DNA of 64,000 nt from Pedobacter sp. WC2423. GTDB taxonomy: Bacteria; Bacteroidota; Bacteroidia; Sphingobacteriales; Sphingobacteriaceae. The stretch spans positions 3,038,001 to 3,102,000 of the forward strand of contig NZ_CP162005.1 in the NCBI RefSeq assembly GCF_040822065.1, written 5' to 3'. Shown here one piece after another: positions 13,695 through 23,080 of this stretch. The position numbers and the translations under genes are program-made. The notes under the pieces were generated by a model. It had not been told where the DNA came from. It did not search any database and saw only the letters and a list, made by a program, of their open reading frames with translations. Each line of letters starts with the position of its first letter. The first letter of the stretch is position 1.

Positions 13695-14782
13695 AATTAT
13701 GGTTAAAGACCTTTGGTAGAGAATTTTTCGCACAACACGCCGGACTGTTTCTTTTTGTTTTTTATATCATTTTCGGCGCAGTACCACCAGATCATTTCAA
13801 AAATTATCTGATAGCATTAGGGATGACCATCAATTCATCGCCTATAATTCTTGGGATATTGATACTGATTAACCTTCTTTTTAGTATCAAATGCCTGTTT
13901 TTTGTACAAAAGCAATTAAACGATCCAACTTATCATTTTGTAAAAATCAGTAGTGCATCTGTAAAAAGCGTACAGTTGCAGCATTGGATTATCCTGTACT
14001 TGTTTATACATAGTCCGCTAAATGTTATTAATTTAATGCTTATTATAATTGGAATCTATGGACACTTTTATCTATCCGCAGCCACGCTGACTGGCTATAT
14101 AATCCTGATATCCGCCAGCCCGGCTTACTTCACTTTTCGTTCAGTCAATTACGCCTTCAAACCAGCAATCCGTTTAATTAATTATCCAAAAATCTCCGTA
14201 AAAAAACCTTATTGGACCTGGCCGCTCTATGCCCTGTTAAAAGAACAGACGCTCTCCCTTATCATTTGCAAAGTTTTATCTTTTATGCTGTTTAAAGGAA
14301 TCATCTGGATGTTTGCCGATAACGGTTCTGATGTCAGGATTTACTTACTCAGTTTAATGACAGCTACAATTTCACATAGCATCCTGATTTCAACAGCCTT
14401 GAAATTTGAGAAGAATTATATGAGCTTTGTCAATAGTCTTCCCATCAGTAACTGGCTCAGCTTATTTTTCAGATGGATTACGATGCTGACGCTCATGGCT
14501 CCCGAACTATTTTTTTACAGTAACCTTACAGGATTTTCAATTTTAAACACCTTAAAAGGACTAGTACTTTGTTCAGGAATTCTGCTTTACCTGCGGATGT
14601 CGCTGTATTTTACTAAAGAAGATATGGAAAGATATCTCAGACATCTATTCATTCTGCTAATCTTATCAATAATGGCTATAATAGCTAATTTATATCTTTC
14701 TTTCAGCCTGTTATTAATTGCTTCCGGAGTAATTTATCATCGTTACTTATATCAAAAGAATAGCTTTAATACTGACCAGTAG
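13688..14782 (+). CDS. ABC transporter membrane protein (putative permease)
   Basis: 364 residues, mostly hydrophobic, with about nine or ten predicted membrane helices spread along the whole length (for example 18-38, 50-72, 100-155, 195-215 and 315-355). There is no recognisable catalytic motif. The 7-bp overlap with the ATPase gene and the lack of another partner indicate a two-component ABC exporter. The substrate cannot be read from the sequence. The 3' end overlaps the converging gene 14766-15125 by 17 bp. Confidence 0.75.
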   Translation: MLKLWLKTFGREFFAQHAGLFLFVFYIIFGAVPPDHFKNYLIALGMTINSSPIILGILILINLLFSIKCLFFVQKQLNDPTYHFVKISSASVKSVQLQHWIILYLFIHSPLNVINLMLIIIGIYGHFYLSAATLTGYIILISASPAYFTFRSVNYAFKPAIRLINYPKISVKKPYWTWPLYALLKEQTLSLIICKVLSFMLFKGIIWMFADNGSDVRIYLLSLMTATISHSILISTALKFEKNYMSFVNSLPISNWLSLFFRWITMLTLMAPELFFYSNLTGFSILNTLKGLVLCSGILLYLRMSLYFTKEDMERYLRHLFILLILSIMAIIANLYLSFSLLLIASGVIYHRYLYQKNSFNTDQ

Positions 14783-15125
14783 ATAATAAAACCAGTGTAC
14801 AAGCCTCAACAGCTTCTATTTTATTTTCTTTTAATAAAGCTTCCAGCTCATCATTTTCAGTTCCGGGATTAAAAATCACTCGTTTTGGCTTCGTTCTAAG
14901 AATATAATCAAAATAATCAGCCTGTAAATGCGGCCCGATATATAAAGTGATCGTATCTACATCGGTATGAATTGCTGAAGGCTTCTCAATTGGAACACCA
15001 GCAACTTCGCCGGTTTTGATGCCTACATTAACAATTGAATGACCTTTTTCTGTCAGCATTTTTGCCGCCAGATAAGCATATCTTGATGGGTCAGGACTTG
15101 CACCTATAATTAATGTGTTCTTCAT
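14766..15125 (-). CDS. CoA-binding domain protein
   Basis: A 119-residue single Rossmann-like domain of the CoA_binding_2 type (YccU-like). It starts MKNTLIIGASPDPSRYAYLA, with the nucleotide-loop GAS near residue 8. Later come the typical NVG segment and the VIFNPGTENDELEALL block. Family members bind CoA, and their cellular role is unclear. It is read against the ABC permease gene, whose end it overlaps. It probably shares transcription with the FAD-dehydrogenase gene 77 bp upstream on the same strand. Confidence 0.85.
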   Translation of the reverse strand: MKNTLIIGASPDPSRYAYLAAKMLTEKGHSIVNVGIKTGEVAGVPIEKPSAIHTDVDTITLYIGPHLQADYFDYILRTKPKRVIFNPGTENDELEALLKENKIEAVEACTLVLLSTGQY

Positions 15126-15202
15126 TGTGCTCTATTTTACGCTCCGGTATCGTTAAACCTCTTGCAATTCTGTTGATAAAAACAGCACCTTTCTTAAATT
15201 GT

Positions 15203-16744
15203 TTAGCTAAACTTCAGGATCGCGTTTGCACAATTGACACCATCTATCGCCGCAGAAACGATTCCTCCGGCATAACCGGCACCCTCAGCGCAAGGATAAA
15301 GACCAGTAACTTCCGGATGTTGAAACGTCTCCCTGTCTCTTGGTATCCTCACTGGTGATGAACTTCTGCTTTCAATTCCTACCAGAATGGCTTCATTGGT
15401 ATAATACCCCTTCATCTTTTTACCAAAAAGCGGAAGTGCATTTTTTAAACTTGTCGCAATAAAATCGGGCAGCATCTCTTTCAGCATGACACTTTTAGTA
15501 CCCGGCAGATAAGAATTCTTTGGTAAATCGGCAGAAAGACGGTCTTCCACAAAATCGATCATCCGCTGCGCGGGAGCCACCAGATTACCTCCACCCATTG
15601 TAAAAGCCTTTTCTTCGATTTCGGATTGAAAGTTCATCATCCGCAGCGGATCTTCACCGGGGACATCTTCCAAAGTAACCTGAACGACGGTTCCCGAGTT
15701 TGCAAAAGGATTATTACGTTTGGATGGTGACCAGCCGTTCACTACAATTTCATTCTCATCAGTTGCACAAGGTGCGATAATCCCGCCAGGACACATACAA
15801 AATGAGAACACCCCCCTGCTGCCCACTTGTTCAACCAGGCTATAATAAGCCGGTGGCAAAAATTCGCTTCTAACCGGACAATGGTATTGTGCTTCATCAA
15901 TAATGGCTTGAGGATGTTCGATCCTGACCCCCATTGCAAAAGGCTTGGCTTCTACCAAAATCCCTTTTTGATGTAATAAAGTATAAATATCACGCGCTGA
16001 GTGTCCGGTGGCTAAAATAACCGAATCAGCAGTTAAAGTATAAAGTTCATTCACGACTACTCCTTTGATCTTTCCGGATTCAATGATAAAATCTGTAACT
16101 TTTTGATCAAAATGAACTTCCCCGCCAGCTTTCAAGATAGTTTCGCGGATAGCAGTGATAATATGTGGTAATTTATTAGTTCCGATATGCGGGCGTGCAT
16201 CTACCAGAATGTCGGCTGTAGCACCATGCTGAACAAAAACCTGGAGTACTTTGTTGATATCACCGCGTTTGTTAGACCGGGTATATAACTTTCCGTCGGA
16301 GTAAGTTCCCGCACCACCTTCTCCGTAGCAATAGTTTGATTCTGTATTAACGATCCCTTCTTTATTGATCAGTGCAAGATCTCTTCTGCGCTGTTTTACG
16401 TCTTTTCCACGCTCCAGCACAATAGGTTTCATCCCGTTTTCTATACATTGCAAGGCTGCAAAAAGACCAGCCGGGCCAGCACCCACAATAATAACCTCTT
16501 TCCGGTCACTTACATCCGGATAATTGACTGTAAATTCTTCTTCGGGGCGGGGTTCATCAATGAATACTTTAACCTGCATCCTGAAGATAACTTTTCGGGA
16601 ACGGGCGTCGATTGATCTTTTAAGGATTTTGTATCCTTTGATATGCACTCTATCTATTGATAAAACAGTGGAAAGCTTGTTTAATAGCTGTTCTTCCTGT
16701 CCTGCTTCTTCCGGGGCGATGGTTATTTCTATCTCTTTTTGCAT
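15203..16744 (-). CDS. FAD-dependent dehydrogenase (COG2509-like)
   Basis: 513-residue flavoprotein. An N-terminal region of about 80 residues precedes the dinucleotide-binding motif VIIVGAGPAGLFAAL (about 84-98) and its acidic end VLERG. The middle carries the GEGGAGTYSDGKLYTR segment typical of this family. The C-terminal FAD motif is PCAEGAGYAGGIVSAAIDG. Family members are annotated only as NAD(FAD)-utilising dehydrogenases; the physiological substrate is not established. A TATCTTTG box lies 33 bp upstream of the start. The CoA-binding gene follows. Confidence 0.88.
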   Translation of the reverse strand: MQKEIEITIAPEEAGQEEQLLNKLSTVLSIDRVHIKGYKILKRSIDARSRKVIFRMQVKVFIDEPRPEEEFTVNYPDVSDRKEVIIVGAGPAGLFAALQCIENGMKPIVLERGKDVKQRRRDLALINKEGIVNTESNYCYGEGGAGTYSDGKLYTRSNKRGDINKVLQVFVQHGATADILVDARPHIGTNKLPHIITAIRETILKAGGEVHFDQKVTDFIIESGKIKGVVVNELYTLTADSVILATGHSARDIYTLLHQKGILVEAKPFAMGVRIEHPQAIIDEAQYHCPVRSEFLPPAYYSLVEQVGSRGVFSFCMCPGGIIAPCATDENEIVVNGWSPSKRNNPFANSGTVVQVTLEDVPGEDPLRMMNFQSEIEEKAFTMGGGNLVAPAQRMIDFVEDRLSADLPKNSYLPGTKSVMLKEMLPDFIATSLKNALPLFGKKMKGYYTNEAILVGIESRSSSPVRIPRDRETFQHPEVTGLYPCAEGAGYAGGIVSAAIDGVNCANAILKFS

Positions 16745-16776
16745 AGGTTACGTCAGGTATTTATCCTGAATGGCTG

Positions 16777-16784
16777 CAAAGATA
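16777..16784 (-). promoter_or_regulatory. Candidate -7 box for the FAD dehydrogenase
   Basis: The minus strand reads TATCTTTGCAG, matching TAnnTTTG, 33 bp upstream of the start codon. The -33 region is poor. Confidence 0.45.
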
Positions 16785-16939
16785 AGAAAACTGGATTATA
16801 ATCCGGAACCTGCCAAAACAGGCCATCAGACGTATGAAATCATATTTTTACATACAAGTTGTCAGGTTTTTCTCCCTAAATGTAACAAAGGTACGGAAAT
16901 TGAGTTCTAATGTGTAAATTAACACGTAGAAACCAAAAC

Positions 16940-17530
16940 ATGATAAAAATGAAAAAAGCAATATTAGGAGTTATCGCTGCCTTGTTCATCACCACGACCT
17001 TAAGTAGTTGTGGTTATAATAGCATGGTTAAATTGGATGAGGATGTAAAAACTAAATGGAATCAGGTAGAAACACAATACCAGAGACGTTCTGATTTAAT
17101 CCCTAATTTGGTAAGTACTGTAAAAGGTGCAGCTAAATTTGAGCAGGGTACTTTGACAGCTGTCATTGAAGCACGTGCACAAGCCAGCCAGATCAAAGTA
17201 AGCGCAGATGACTTAACTCCTGAAAAGCTGGAAAAATTCCAGGCTGCCCAGGGCCAGATCGGACAGGCCTTAGGTAAATTAATGGTATTGACTGAAAACT
17301 ATCCGGAATTGAAAGCGACACAACAGTTCAGCGATCTTTCGGTACAATTGGAAGGTACTGAAAACAGAATTGCTGTTGCCCGTAAGGATTTCAACGATGC
17401 TGTTCAGTCTTATAATGTCAAAGTAAGATCGTTCCCTAATAATTTAACAGCTGGTATGTTTGGTTTCAAACAAAGAGCTGGTTTTAAGGCTGATGCCGGA
17501 GCACAAAATACGCCTAAAGTAGAATTTTAG
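16940..17530 (+). CDS. lemA: LemA family lipoprotein
   Basis: 196 residues from the ATG at 16940. An upstream in-frame ATG at 16910 would put a charged stretch before the signal peptide, so I prefer the later start. A signal sequence ends in the lipobox LSSC (Cys near 24), predicting a lipid-anchored periplasmic protein. The rest is the helical LemA domain (KLDEDVKTKWNQVETQYQRR, then SDLIPNLVSTVKG and a conserved FPNNLTAGMFGF near the end). Two TPM-domain genes follow on the same strand, a standard LemA neighbourhood. The biochemical role is unproven. Confidence 0.9.
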   Translation: MIKMKKAILGVIAALFITTTLSSCGYNSMVKLDEDVKTKWNQVETQYQRRSDLIPNLVSTVKGAAKFEQGTLTAVIEARAQASQIKVSADDLTPEKLEKFQAAQGQIGQALGKLMVLTENYPELKATQQFSDLSVQLEGTENRIAVARKDFNDAVQSYNVKVRSFPNNLTAGMFGFKQRAGFKADAGAQNTPKVEF

Positions 17531-17611
17531 TAAACGTTTATAATATTTAAGGGTAATGCGTGTTCTTTTAATGAGTTACGTATTACCCTTATTTGTTTAA
17601 TTTTGATCATT

Positions 17612-18055
17612 ATGCCATTTCTGACAGAACAAGAACAAGACCTGATTACCAATGCAATTGGAGAAGCTGAAAAGCTGACTTCAGGCGAAATTAGAATTGC
17701 TGTAGAAAAACATTGTAAAGGCGAAGCTTTTGAAAGAGCTACTGCCTATTTCTCTAAATTGGGTATGGATAAAACTTCACAACAAAATGGTGTCTTAATT
17801 TATCTTGCTCATATGGACAAAAAATTTGCCGTTATCGGCGACAGAGGGATTCATAAATTAGTACCTGAAGATTTCTGGGAAACTACACAAATAGCTATGC
17901 AGGCTCATTTTGCGGGTGGAAATATTGCAAGCGGCCTGATTGCGGGTATTGGACTGATCGGTGAAAAGTTAGCGATACATTTTCCTTACCGCAGCGGAGA
18001 TATTAATGAATTACCGAATAATATTATTTTTATGGATAAGCAGCAAGCAAATTAG
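17612..18055 (+). CDS. TPM domain protein, cytosolic type
   Basis: 147 residues from the ATG at 17612; a longer frame would need a TTG start. It is a TPM-domain (TLP18.3/Psb32/MOLO-1) protein, with the LTSGEIRIAVEKH strand and the NGVLIYLAHMDKKFAVIGDRGIH core. It has no signal peptide and no membrane helix. It sits between lemA and the membrane-anchored TPM gene, 10 bp before the latter. The domain has been linked to phosphatase activity or protein maintenance in other organisms, but its role here is not known. Confidence 0.85.
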   Translation: MPFLTEQEQDLITNAIGEAEKLTSGEIRIAVEKHCKGEAFERATAYFSKLGMDKTSQQNGVLIYLAHMDKKFAVIGDRGIHKLVPEDFWETTQIAMQAHFAGGNIASGLIAGIGLIGEKLAIHFPYRSGDINELPNNIIFMDKQQAN

Positions 18056-18065
18056 ATAAGCCCGG

Positions 18066-18839
18066 ATGAAGAAAATATTAATCGCATTATTTCTGACCGT
18101 ACTCTATACAGGTGCATTTGCGCAGGATTATCCTGCCAAACCAAATACACTGGTTAATGACTATACGGGCACGCTGTCTGAATCTCAGAAACAACAGCTT
18201 GAAAGTAAACTTGTAGCATTTGACGACTCTACTTCTACACAAATTGCGATTGCAATTGTAAAAAGTGTGGGTGAATACGATATCAACGAATATGCATTGG
18301 GCCTGGGCAGAAACTGGGGTGTTGGGGGCGCAAAAAACAGCAATGGTGTCATGATTGTTGTTGCTTTAGGTGACCGCAAAATCGCCATGCAGACTGGTTA
18401 TGGTGTAGAGGGTGTATTACCCGATATTATTACCAAGCGGATTATCGACAATGAAATTAAACCTGCATTTAAAGCTGGCGATTATTATGCCGGACTGGAT
18501 GCGGGTACGACTGCTATTATCAAATATACTAAAGGTGAATACAAAAATGATAACCCAAGAGCAGCCAAAAAAGGTGGTGGCTCTGGTGGAATATTAGCTA
18601 TTATTATCATCGTTGTTGTGATCATTATTATCATCAGAAAAGGTGGTGGCGGAAATGGTGGCCAGGTAATTGGCGGCCGTGGTGTTGGAGAAGCTTTATT
18701 CTGGGGCGCGTTATTAGGCAGCGGCAGAAGCTCTGGCGGTGGCTGGGGCGGTGGCGGCGGCAGCAGTAGTGGCGGCGGCGGATTTGGTGGCTTCGGCGGA
18801 GGTAGTTTCGGTGGTGGCGGTAGTAGTGGAAGCTGGTAA
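18066..18839 (+). CDS. TPM domain protein with signal peptide, membrane helix and Gly-rich tail
   Basis: 257 residues. A signal peptide (1-19, ending GAFAQ) precedes a TPM domain (about 22-150). A very hydrophobic helix of Ile and Val residues follows at about 175-192. The C-terminal 65 residues are almost only Gly, Ser, Phe and Trp. This is the YgcG-like layout: domain outside the inner membrane, low-complexity tail behind the helix. The tail DNA is a GGC/GGT-rich stretch near 18640-18836, prone to length change. Co-transcribed with lemA and the other TPM gene. Confidence 0.88.
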   Translation: MKKILIALFLTVLYTGAFAQDYPAKPNTLVNDYTGTLSESQKQQLESKLVAFDDSTSTQIAIAIVKSVGEYDINEYALGLGRNWGVGGAKNSNGVMIVVALGDRKIAMQTGYGVEGVLPDIITKRIIDNEIKPAFKAGDYYAGLDAGTTAIIKYTKGEYKNDNPRAAKKGGGSGGILAIIIIVVVIIIIIRKGGGGNGGQVIGGRGVGEALFWGALLGSGRSSGGGWGGGGGSSSGGGGFGGFGGGSFGGGGSSGSW

Positions 18840-18854
18840 AAGAAGCTGGTAAAT

Positions 18855-19259
18855 ATGTATAAAAGAGATTTAATAACTGCCGAAATTCAAAAACTCGGAC
18901 AAGCAATAGCAAGAATCCTGGGATTAAAACAGGAAGGCAGACTGGAAGAGACTGACAATGGTTTAAATGAAATGCTGGAATCTGATTTTGGAATCCTGTT
19001 TTCAGACCTGGTAGCTTGTGATGCAACAGATTTCATGGCTTTTCTGACGGAGAAAAATTTTCCTTCAGAAAAGCTGGAAATTCTTTCACAAGTGCTTTAC
19101 CTCAAATTCAATACAGCAGTGCTGACTGAAGAAAATAAGTCCGTTGCAGAAAAATTGCAGCTGACTTATCAGACCTTGGAAGTGAAACATCATGTAGTCA
19201 ATATGAACAATCTAAGCCGTCAAAAAACAGTCACAGATTTTCTAAAACAGCACGCCTGA
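18855..19259 (+). CDS. Hypothetical small helical protein
   Basis: 134 residues, predicted all-alpha, cytosolic and acidic. It begins MYKRDLITAEIQKLGQAIAR, which resembles small uncharacterised Firmicutes and Bacteroidota proteins of the DUF6483 kind, but I am not certain of the family. It starts 15 bp after the TPM gene and ends 14 bp before the Nudix gene, so it belongs to the same transcript. No motif suggests a reaction. Confidence 0.7.
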   Translation: MYKRDLITAEIQKLGQAIARILGLKQEGRLEETDNGLNEMLESDFGILFSDLVACDATDFMAFLTEKNFPSEKLEILSQVLYLKFNTAVLTEENKSVAEKLQLTYQTLEVKHHVVNMNNLSRQKTVTDFLKQHA

Positions 19260-19273
19260 TACAATACAAACGA

Positions 19274-19825
19274 ATGGAGATTAAAAAATGGGAAAAACTT
19301 TCCTCCAGGTACCTGGTTCAGGAAAAATGGGCGACGCTGCGTGTAGATACCTGTAAATTACAGAACGGTGCTGTAAAAGATGATTATTTTGTATTGGAAT
19401 ATCCTGATTGGGCCAATGCGGTTGCATTAACGAAAGATAATAAATTGATTATGGTGCGTCAGTACCGCCATGCAGCAGATATTATTTCATTAGAGATACC
19501 TGGTGGTGTTATTGAGCCGGGAGAAGATCCGGAAGCTGGTGTCAAAAGAGAGTTACTGGAAGAAACCGGCTATTCTTTCGAAAGCTGTGAGTTGATCGCA
19601 ACACTTTATCCTAATCCGGCGACATCCGATAACAGGACATTTACTTACCTGCTAACCGGTGGTATTCAAACACAGGAACAGGATCTGGATGAACATGAGA
19701 TCTTAAATGTGGAAGAATATACGATTGAAGAAGTTAAACAACTCCTTCTTGACAATAAAATAGAGCAGTCTTTACATGCTTCAGCCTTATTTTATGGATT
19801 GATGAAATTGGAGGCGATTAAATAA
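19274..19825 (+). CDS. Nudix hydrolase, ADP-ribose pyrophosphatase-like
   Basis: 183 residues. The Nudix box is complete at about 77-100: GGVIEPGEDPEAGV followed by KRELLEETGY, with the catalytic REx2EE Glu residues. The N-terminal beta region (WATLRVDTCKLQNG) and the VRQYRH motif before the box are typical of ADP-ribose or nucleoside-diphosphate-sugar pyrophosphatases. The likely reaction is cleavage of ADP-ribose to AMP and ribose 5-phosphate, but substrate is not proven. Last gene of the lemA cluster, with a strong terminator 22 bp downstream. Confidence 0.88.
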   Translation: MEIKKWEKLSSRYLVQEKWATLRVDTCKLQNGAVKDDYFVLEYPDWANAVALTKDNKLIMVRQYRHAADIISLEIPGGVIEPGEDPEAGVKRELLEETGYSFESCELIATLYPNPATSDNRTFTYLLTGGIQTQEQDLDEHEILNVEEYTIEEVKQLLLDNKIEQSLHASALFYGLMKLEAIK

Positions 19826-19846
19826 AGAAAAATAATATCAAATAAT

Positions 19847-19879
19847 AAACGGGCTGTCTTGCATCAAGGCAGCCCGTTT
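19847..19879. terminator. Bidirectional terminator between the Nudix gene and dnaA
   Basis: AAACGGGCTGTCTT (19847-19860) pairs with AAGGCAGCCCGTTT (19866-19879), with one G-U-type mismatch. It lies between two converging genes and has A/T runs on both sides. Confidence 0.85.
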
Positions 19880-19907
19880 GTATGGGTAAGACACCTGATG
19901 ATTCTGA

Positions 19908-21338
19908 TTAACCCATTTTCAGTTTCTTCTGAATATCGTGTACATAACCTTTAAATTTCTTATCTGTATCGATCAGATCTTCAACGGTCTGGCAGGCATA
20001 GATTACAGTAGAGTGATCACGGCCTCCAAAGAAAGCTCCAATAGTTTTCAGGGAAGATTTAGTGTGGCTTTTGGACAGGTACATGGAAATCTGCCGGGCT
20101 TGTACGATTTCTCTTTTACGGGTAGGCGATTTGACCATATCTACCGGGACTTCAAAGTACTCACATACCAGTTTCTGTATGTATTCCATGGAAATCTCTT
20201 TAGTGGTATTTTTGATAAAATTCTTCAGCATTTGTTTCGCTAAAGAAAGATCAATATCTTTTTTATTCAAAGTAGACTGGGCAAGTAAAGAAACCATTGC
20301 TCCTTCCAGCTCTCTGACATTATTATCAATATTATTGGCTACATATTCGACAACTTCCTGCGGAAGCTCAATGCCGTCTGCGTACATTTTCTTTCTCAGG
20401 ATAGCGATTCTTGTTTCCAGATCAGGAATTTGCAAATCTGCTGAAAGCCCCCATTTAAACCTGCTGAGCAGCCTCTCTTCCAGTCCTGCCAGGTCTTTAG
20501 GTGCTTTATCTGAAGTCAGGATAACTTGTTTGCCAGATTGGTGCAGGTGGTTAAAAATATGAAAGAAGATATCCTGTGTTTTTTCTTTTCCGGCGAAATT
20601 ATGTACATCATCCATGATGATGACGTCCATTGCCTGGTAGAAATTCACAAAATCATTGATGGTATTATTTTTCAGGGAGTCTACAAATTGCTGGCAGAAT
20701 TTCTCGCAGGAAACATAAATGACCAGTTTATCGGGCATCGTCCGTTTAATTTCATTACCTATAGCCTGACCAAGATGGGTCTTTCCCAGGCCCACTCCGC
20801 CATAAATCATTAAAGGATTGAATGAAGTACCTCCCGGTTTTGCTGCAACAGCATAACCTGCCGAACGGGCCAGACGGTTACAGTCGCCTTCAATATAGTT
20901 TTCGAAAGTATAATTTGAGTTCAGCTGAGGGTCTACATTCAGCTTTTTCAGCCCTGGTATTATAAAAGGATTCTTAATGTCCTTGTTTATAGAAACAGGT
21001 ATTGGCATAGATTGCATTTTAGCTTCTGCCCCATTCCCGTTAGAGGGCATGTTGGTGGTATAAGGTGAGCCGCTATTGGAAGATTTATCTACCACAATGT
21101 TATATTCCAGTCTGCCTTCATCTCCAAGCTGCTTCTTAACAGTCTTGCGCAGCAGCCCCACATAATGTTCTTCTAACCATTCATAGAAAAATAAACTAGG
21201 TACCTGTATTGTCAAAACTTTGCCGTCAAGTTTAAGGGCAGAAATCGGTTCGAACCAGGTTTTAAAACTTTGGCCCGGGATATTATCCTTAATAATTTGA
21301 AGACAGTTTTTCCATACTTCTGTACAAGTTTTTTCCAT
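19908..21338 (-). CDS. dnaA: Chromosomal replication initiator DnaA
   Basis: 476 residues, normal. Domain I (about 5-80) has the VWKNCLQIIKDNIPGQSFKT start. Domain II is a low-complexity linker (about 85-125). Domain III is the AAA+ ATPase with Walker A GGVGLGKTH (180-188), Walker B IIMDDVHNF and sensor motif LTSDKAP. Domain IV ends with the DNA-binding signature GGRDHSTVIYACQ. It binds DnaA boxes and opens the origin. Neither dnaN nor recF is next to it. A perfect DnaA box and one near match lie in the 193-bp upstream region, which fits autoregulation. Confidence 0.98.
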   Translation of the reverse strand: MEKTCTEVWKNCLQIIKDNIPGQSFKTWFEPISALKLDGKVLTIQVPSLFFYEWLEEHYVGLLRKTVKKQLGDEGRLEYNIVVDKSSNSGSPYTTNMPSNGNGAEAKMQSMPIPVSINKDIKNPFIIPGLKKLNVDPQLNSNYTFENYIEGDCNRLARSAGYAVAAKPGGTSFNPLMIYGGVGLGKTHLGQAIGNEIKRTMPDKLVIYVSCEKFCQQFVDSLKNNTINDFVNFYQAMDVIIMDDVHNFAGKEKTQDIFFHIFNHLHQSGKQVILTSDKAPKDLAGLEERLLSRFKWGLSADLQIPDLETRIAILRKKMYADGIELPQEVVEYVANNIDNNVRELEGAMVSLLAQSTLNKKDIDLSLAKQMLKNFIKNTTKEISMEYIQKLVCEYFEVPVDMVKSPTRKREIVQARQISMYLSKSHTKSSLKTIGAFFGGRDHSTVIYACQTVEDLIDTDKKFKGYVHDIQKKLKMG

Positions 21339-21420
21339 AGTGTCCTAAATATATTAATGATTTTCCCGAAGAATACAGCCTGCGAAAACTGACGTTCCGA
21401 GACATCGAAGATTCAAAAAA

Positions 21421-21429
21421 TTATCAACA
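21421..21429 (+). promoter_or_regulatory. DnaA box with one mismatch
   Basis: TTATCAACA differs from the consensus TTATCCACA at one base. It is 83 bp upstream of dnaA and 76 bp from the perfect box. Confidence 0.4.
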
Positions 21430-21504
21430 AAAAAAACTAAAATTTCATTTATTTAGTAAGTACCTAATCAGCAGAGTAATACCATAGTTAACCTAAATTT
21501 TTTA

Positions 21505-21513
21505 TGTGGATAA
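21505..21513 (-). promoter_or_regulatory. Perfect DnaA box
   Basis: TGTGGATAA is the exact reverse complement of the consensus TTATCCACA, in an AT-rich region upstream of dnaA. Autoregulation is the simplest reading. A small origin is possible but not supported by a switch in gene orientation. Confidence 0.6.
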
Positions 21514-21531
21514 CTATTTTTTAACATTCAA

Positions 21532-23079
21532 TTAATACTCTCCGAAAACACTGCGTAATACATCGGCAATCTCCCCTAAAGTGGCATAAGCTTCAACTGC
21601 GGTCAGGATAAGCGGCATCAGATTTTCTGTTGACTCTGCTCCTTTCTTCAAGTTAGCTAAAGCGATCGCAACATCTTCATTATTTCTTTCTTTTTTTAGT
21701 TGATTAATTTTATCAGTCTGGATAGTTCTTATCGATTCATCAATTCTTAAGGTATCTGTGATCCCTTCTTTTTCCTGTGTAAATTTATTCACGCCAACAA
21801 TCACCCTGGTGGCTTCTTCAACTTCTACCTGGTAGGCATAAGCTGCATCCGCAATTTCATTCTGAATGTATCCGTTTTCTATCGCATTGACAGAGCCGCC
21901 CATGGCATCAATCTTATCAATGTATAGCTGAGCTGCTGCTTCAATTTCATTGGTCAGATTTTCCACAAAGAAAGAACCCGCTAATGGATCTACAGTTTCA
22001 GTGACTCCGCTTTCAAAAGCAATAACCTGCTGGGTGCGCAAAGCAATTTTAGCTGCCGCTTCTGTGGGTAAGGACAGTGCCTCATCAAAACCGTTGGTAT
22101 GCAATGACTGTGTACCGCCAAGGACGGCCGCCATGGCTTGATTAGTCACTCTGACAATATTGTTCATAGGTTGCTGCGCGGTTAGCGTAGAGCCGCCCGT
22201 TTGGGTGTGAAACCGCAGCATCTGTGCCTTCTCATCTGTAGCCCCCAGAGTTTTGGTAATATTTGCCCACATTCTCCTTGCTGCGCGGAATTTTGCGATC
22301 TCTTCAAAGAAATTATTATGGCAATTGAAAAAGAAGGATAAACGTTTAGCAAAAATGTTAATGTCAAGCCCCTTTTCCAGTGCGGCATTCAGATAAGCCT
22401 TTCCATTGGCGAGTGTAAAAGCTAATTCCTGTACAGCGGTAGAGCCTGCTTCACGGATGTGATAGCCAGAAATAGAAATGGTATTCCATTTAGGTACTTC
22501 TTTACTGCAGTATTCAAAAATATCAGTAATGATCCGCATGGATGATTTAGGTGGATAGATATAGGTGCCTCTTGCAGCGTATTCTTTTAGAATATCATTC
22601 TGTATCGTCCCTGAAATCTGCCTGATATCTGCGCCTTGTTTTTTAGCCAGGGCGATATACATGGCCAGTAAGATGGAAGCTGTGGCATTGATGGTCATCG
22701 AAGTTGTAATTTTCTCCAGTTCAATTCCGTCAAACAGCGTTTCGATATCTTTGAGGGAGTCAATGGCCACACCTACTTTTCCGACTTCTCCTTCGGCCAT
22801 TTCATGATCAGAGTCATAACCAATCTGAGTAGGGAGATCGAATGCGACCGACAATCCCATTGTACCCTGTTTTAACAGGTAGTGATAACGTTTATTGGAT
22901 TCTTCGGCTGTACTGAAACCGGCATATTGACGCATCGTCCATAGTCTGCCGCGGTACATATCTTTTTGAATCCCCCGGGTGTAGGGAAACTGACCTGGTT
23001 TTTCATCCATCGGCTGGGCGAGGGTATAAGTCGCTTTGATTTCAATCCCGGAGCTGGTCACAAATTTTTTATCTTCCAT
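21532..23079 (-). CDS. Methylmalonyl-CoA mutase-like catalytic chain without B12 domain
   Basis: 515 residues covering only the TIM-barrel catalytic part. Recognisable motifs are [20 protein letters not shown] near 35, [33 protein letters not shown] and [12 protein letters not shown]. The C-terminal cobalamin-binding domain with its DxHxxG motif is missing. In mutases split into two chains the B12 domain is a separate protein of about 130 residues, and none is encoded nearby. The reaction would be interconversion of methylmalonyl-CoA and succinyl-CoA or of a related branched acyl-CoA. The 176-residue membrane protein gene lies one base upstream. Confidence 0.9.
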   Translation of the reverse strand: MEDKKFVTSSGIEIKATYTLAQPMDEKPGQFPYTRGIQKDMYRGRLWTMRQYAGFSTAEESNKRYHYLLKQGTMGLSVAFDLPTQIGYDSDHEMAEGEVGKVGVAIDSLKDIETLFDGIELEKITTSMTINATASILLAMYIALAKKQGADIRQISGTIQNDILKEYAARGTYIYPPKSSMRIITDIFEYCSKEVPKWNTISISGYHIREAGSTAVQELAFTLANGKAYLNAALEKGLDINIFAKRLSFFFNCHNNFFEEIAKFRAARRMWANITKTLGATDEKAQMLRFHTQTGGSTLTAQQPMNNIVRVTNQAMAAVLGGTQSLHTNGFDEALSLPTEAAAKIALRTQQVIAFESGVTETVDPLAGSFFVENLTNEIEAAAQLYIDKIDAMGGSVNAIENGYIQNEIADAAYAYQVEVEEATRVIVGVNKFTQEKEGITDTLRIDESIRTIQTDKINQLKKERNNEDVAIALANLKKGAESTENLMPLILTAVEAYATLGEIADVLRSVFGEY

Positions 23080-23080
23080 A

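Noticed and set aside
18640..18836. Separate Gly-rich repeat element
   Set aside because: It is the coding tail of the TPM protein, not an independent repeat.
21339..21531. Replication origin next to dnaA
   Set aside because: Two DnaA boxes exist, but gene orientation does not diverge here and no box cluster is visible. Kept as regulatory boxes only.
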